NCBI GenBank assembly: GCA_019423265.1
Contig: JAHZBS010000039.1
Location: 1 to 15,386 of the forward strand
Origin: Clostridiales bacterium
GTDB lineage: Bacteria > Bacillota_A > Clostridia > Lachnospirales > Bianqueaceae
Direction of reading: 5' to 3'
DNA: 15,386 nucleotides
Positions 15,097-15,386 of the stretch are shown here, one piece after another; within the stretch, counting starts at the first letter, position 1, and every line of letters starts with the position of its first letter. The translations under genes and the position numbers were made by a program. The notes beneath the pieces were generated by a model. It worked only from the letters and a program-made list of their open reading frames with translations. It made no database searches and was not told the origin of the DNA.

Positions 15097-15386
15097 TTAC
15101 TTGTAGAAATTGTGGTCCCCATGCCGGCACACAAAGGTCAGCGCATTCCGAAACCAGGAACTGCTGGTATTGTACATGACAAAATACAAGGCGCCTTGGG
15201 AGTAATCTTCCCCTTCCAGCGCTCTGCTGACAGCTTCCTTAACAGATGCCGACGGCACGGCCCTATCGTAAGATCCACTGCTAACGGGAGTAAACTGGCC
15301 CGGGGCAAAGACGACACCGGCCACAGAATTCGGAAATTTAGAAGATCGGACTCGATTGAGAATCACGTTGGCCACCATAATCTGGC
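15097..15386 (-). CDS. SleB/CwlJ-type cell wall hydrolase, C-terminal part only
   Basis: The frame is open through the right edge, so only the last about 96 residues are present. It matches the hydrolase_2 (SleB/CwlJ) domain: VANVILNRVRSSKFPNSVAG, then GQFTPVSSGSYDRA, AVSRALEGEDYSQGALYFV and the terminal GDHNFYK. The family cleaves spore-cortex or vegetative peptidoglycan as a lytic enzyme and is usually exported. The N-terminal part, with any signal peptide, peptidoglycan-binding domain and the usual catalytic glutamate, lies outside the window, so I cannot say whether it is SleB itself or a vegetative paralogue. The ATG at 15378 is internal to the conserved domain (codons for I and Q precede it), not a start. 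A terminator follows directly, isolating it from thrC. Confidence 0.88.
   Translation of the reverse strand, partial: QIMVANVILNRVRSSKFPNSVAGVVFAPGQFTPVSSGSYDRAVPSASVKEAVSRALEGEDYSQGALYFVMYNTSSSWFRNALTFVCRHGDHNFYK

Overview
The window looks like chromosome from a strictly anaerobic, spore-forming type of Clostridia, possibly an Oscillospiraceae/Ruminococcaceae-like gut Firmicute. Reasons: a class III (oxygen-sensitive, glycyl-radical) ribonucleotide reductase, a SleB-type cortex/cell-wall hydrolase, strong GGAGG ribosome binding sites, sigma-A promoters and moderately high GC. The lineage is inferred from gene content only. All genes but one lie on the minus strand.

Region 1 (1-1900): the 5' part of nrdD (C-terminus off the window). 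Its promoter (TTGACA, 17 bp, TATCCT) carries two NrdR-box-like sequences 32 bp apart, the geometry expected for NrdR repression.

Region 2 (1975-7775): a compact catabolic block. A PucR-type regulator is followed, after a hairpin and a new promoter, by an NCS1 (CodB-like) permease, a DUF917 / S-methyl-thiohydantoin-desulfurase-type protein and a short hydantoinase/oxoprolinase (HyuA-like) ATPase-fold protein. The layout suggests import of a hydantoin- or thiohydantoin-like heterocycle, processing by the DUF917 protein, and ATP-dependent ring opening. The substrate is not known from the sequence. A 16-bp palindrome on the permease -10 box is a candidate operator.

Region 3 (7808-10378): an FRG-domain protein directly upstream of pucR, and divergently from it an unrecognised protein (the only plus-strand gene). 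The latter carries a copy of the GIIGGADGPTAIF signature of sodium-pumping decarboxylase beta subunits inside an otherwise soluble-looking protein. Two good sigma-A promoters face away from each other between them.

Region 4 (10392-12390): an AAA-ATPase-like / PD-(D/E)XK nuclease-like protein with an N-terminal helix-turn-helix, probably an accessory gene inserted beside housekeeping genes, with a cluster of hairpins upstream of it.

Region 5 (12400-15386): housekeeping genes. thrC and queA form a two-gene unit ending in a strong intrinsic terminator. Upstream is the 3' part of a SleB-like cell-wall hydrolase, whose terminator abuts the thrC promoter. I saw no tRNA, rRNA, CRISPR array, IS element or riboswitch.
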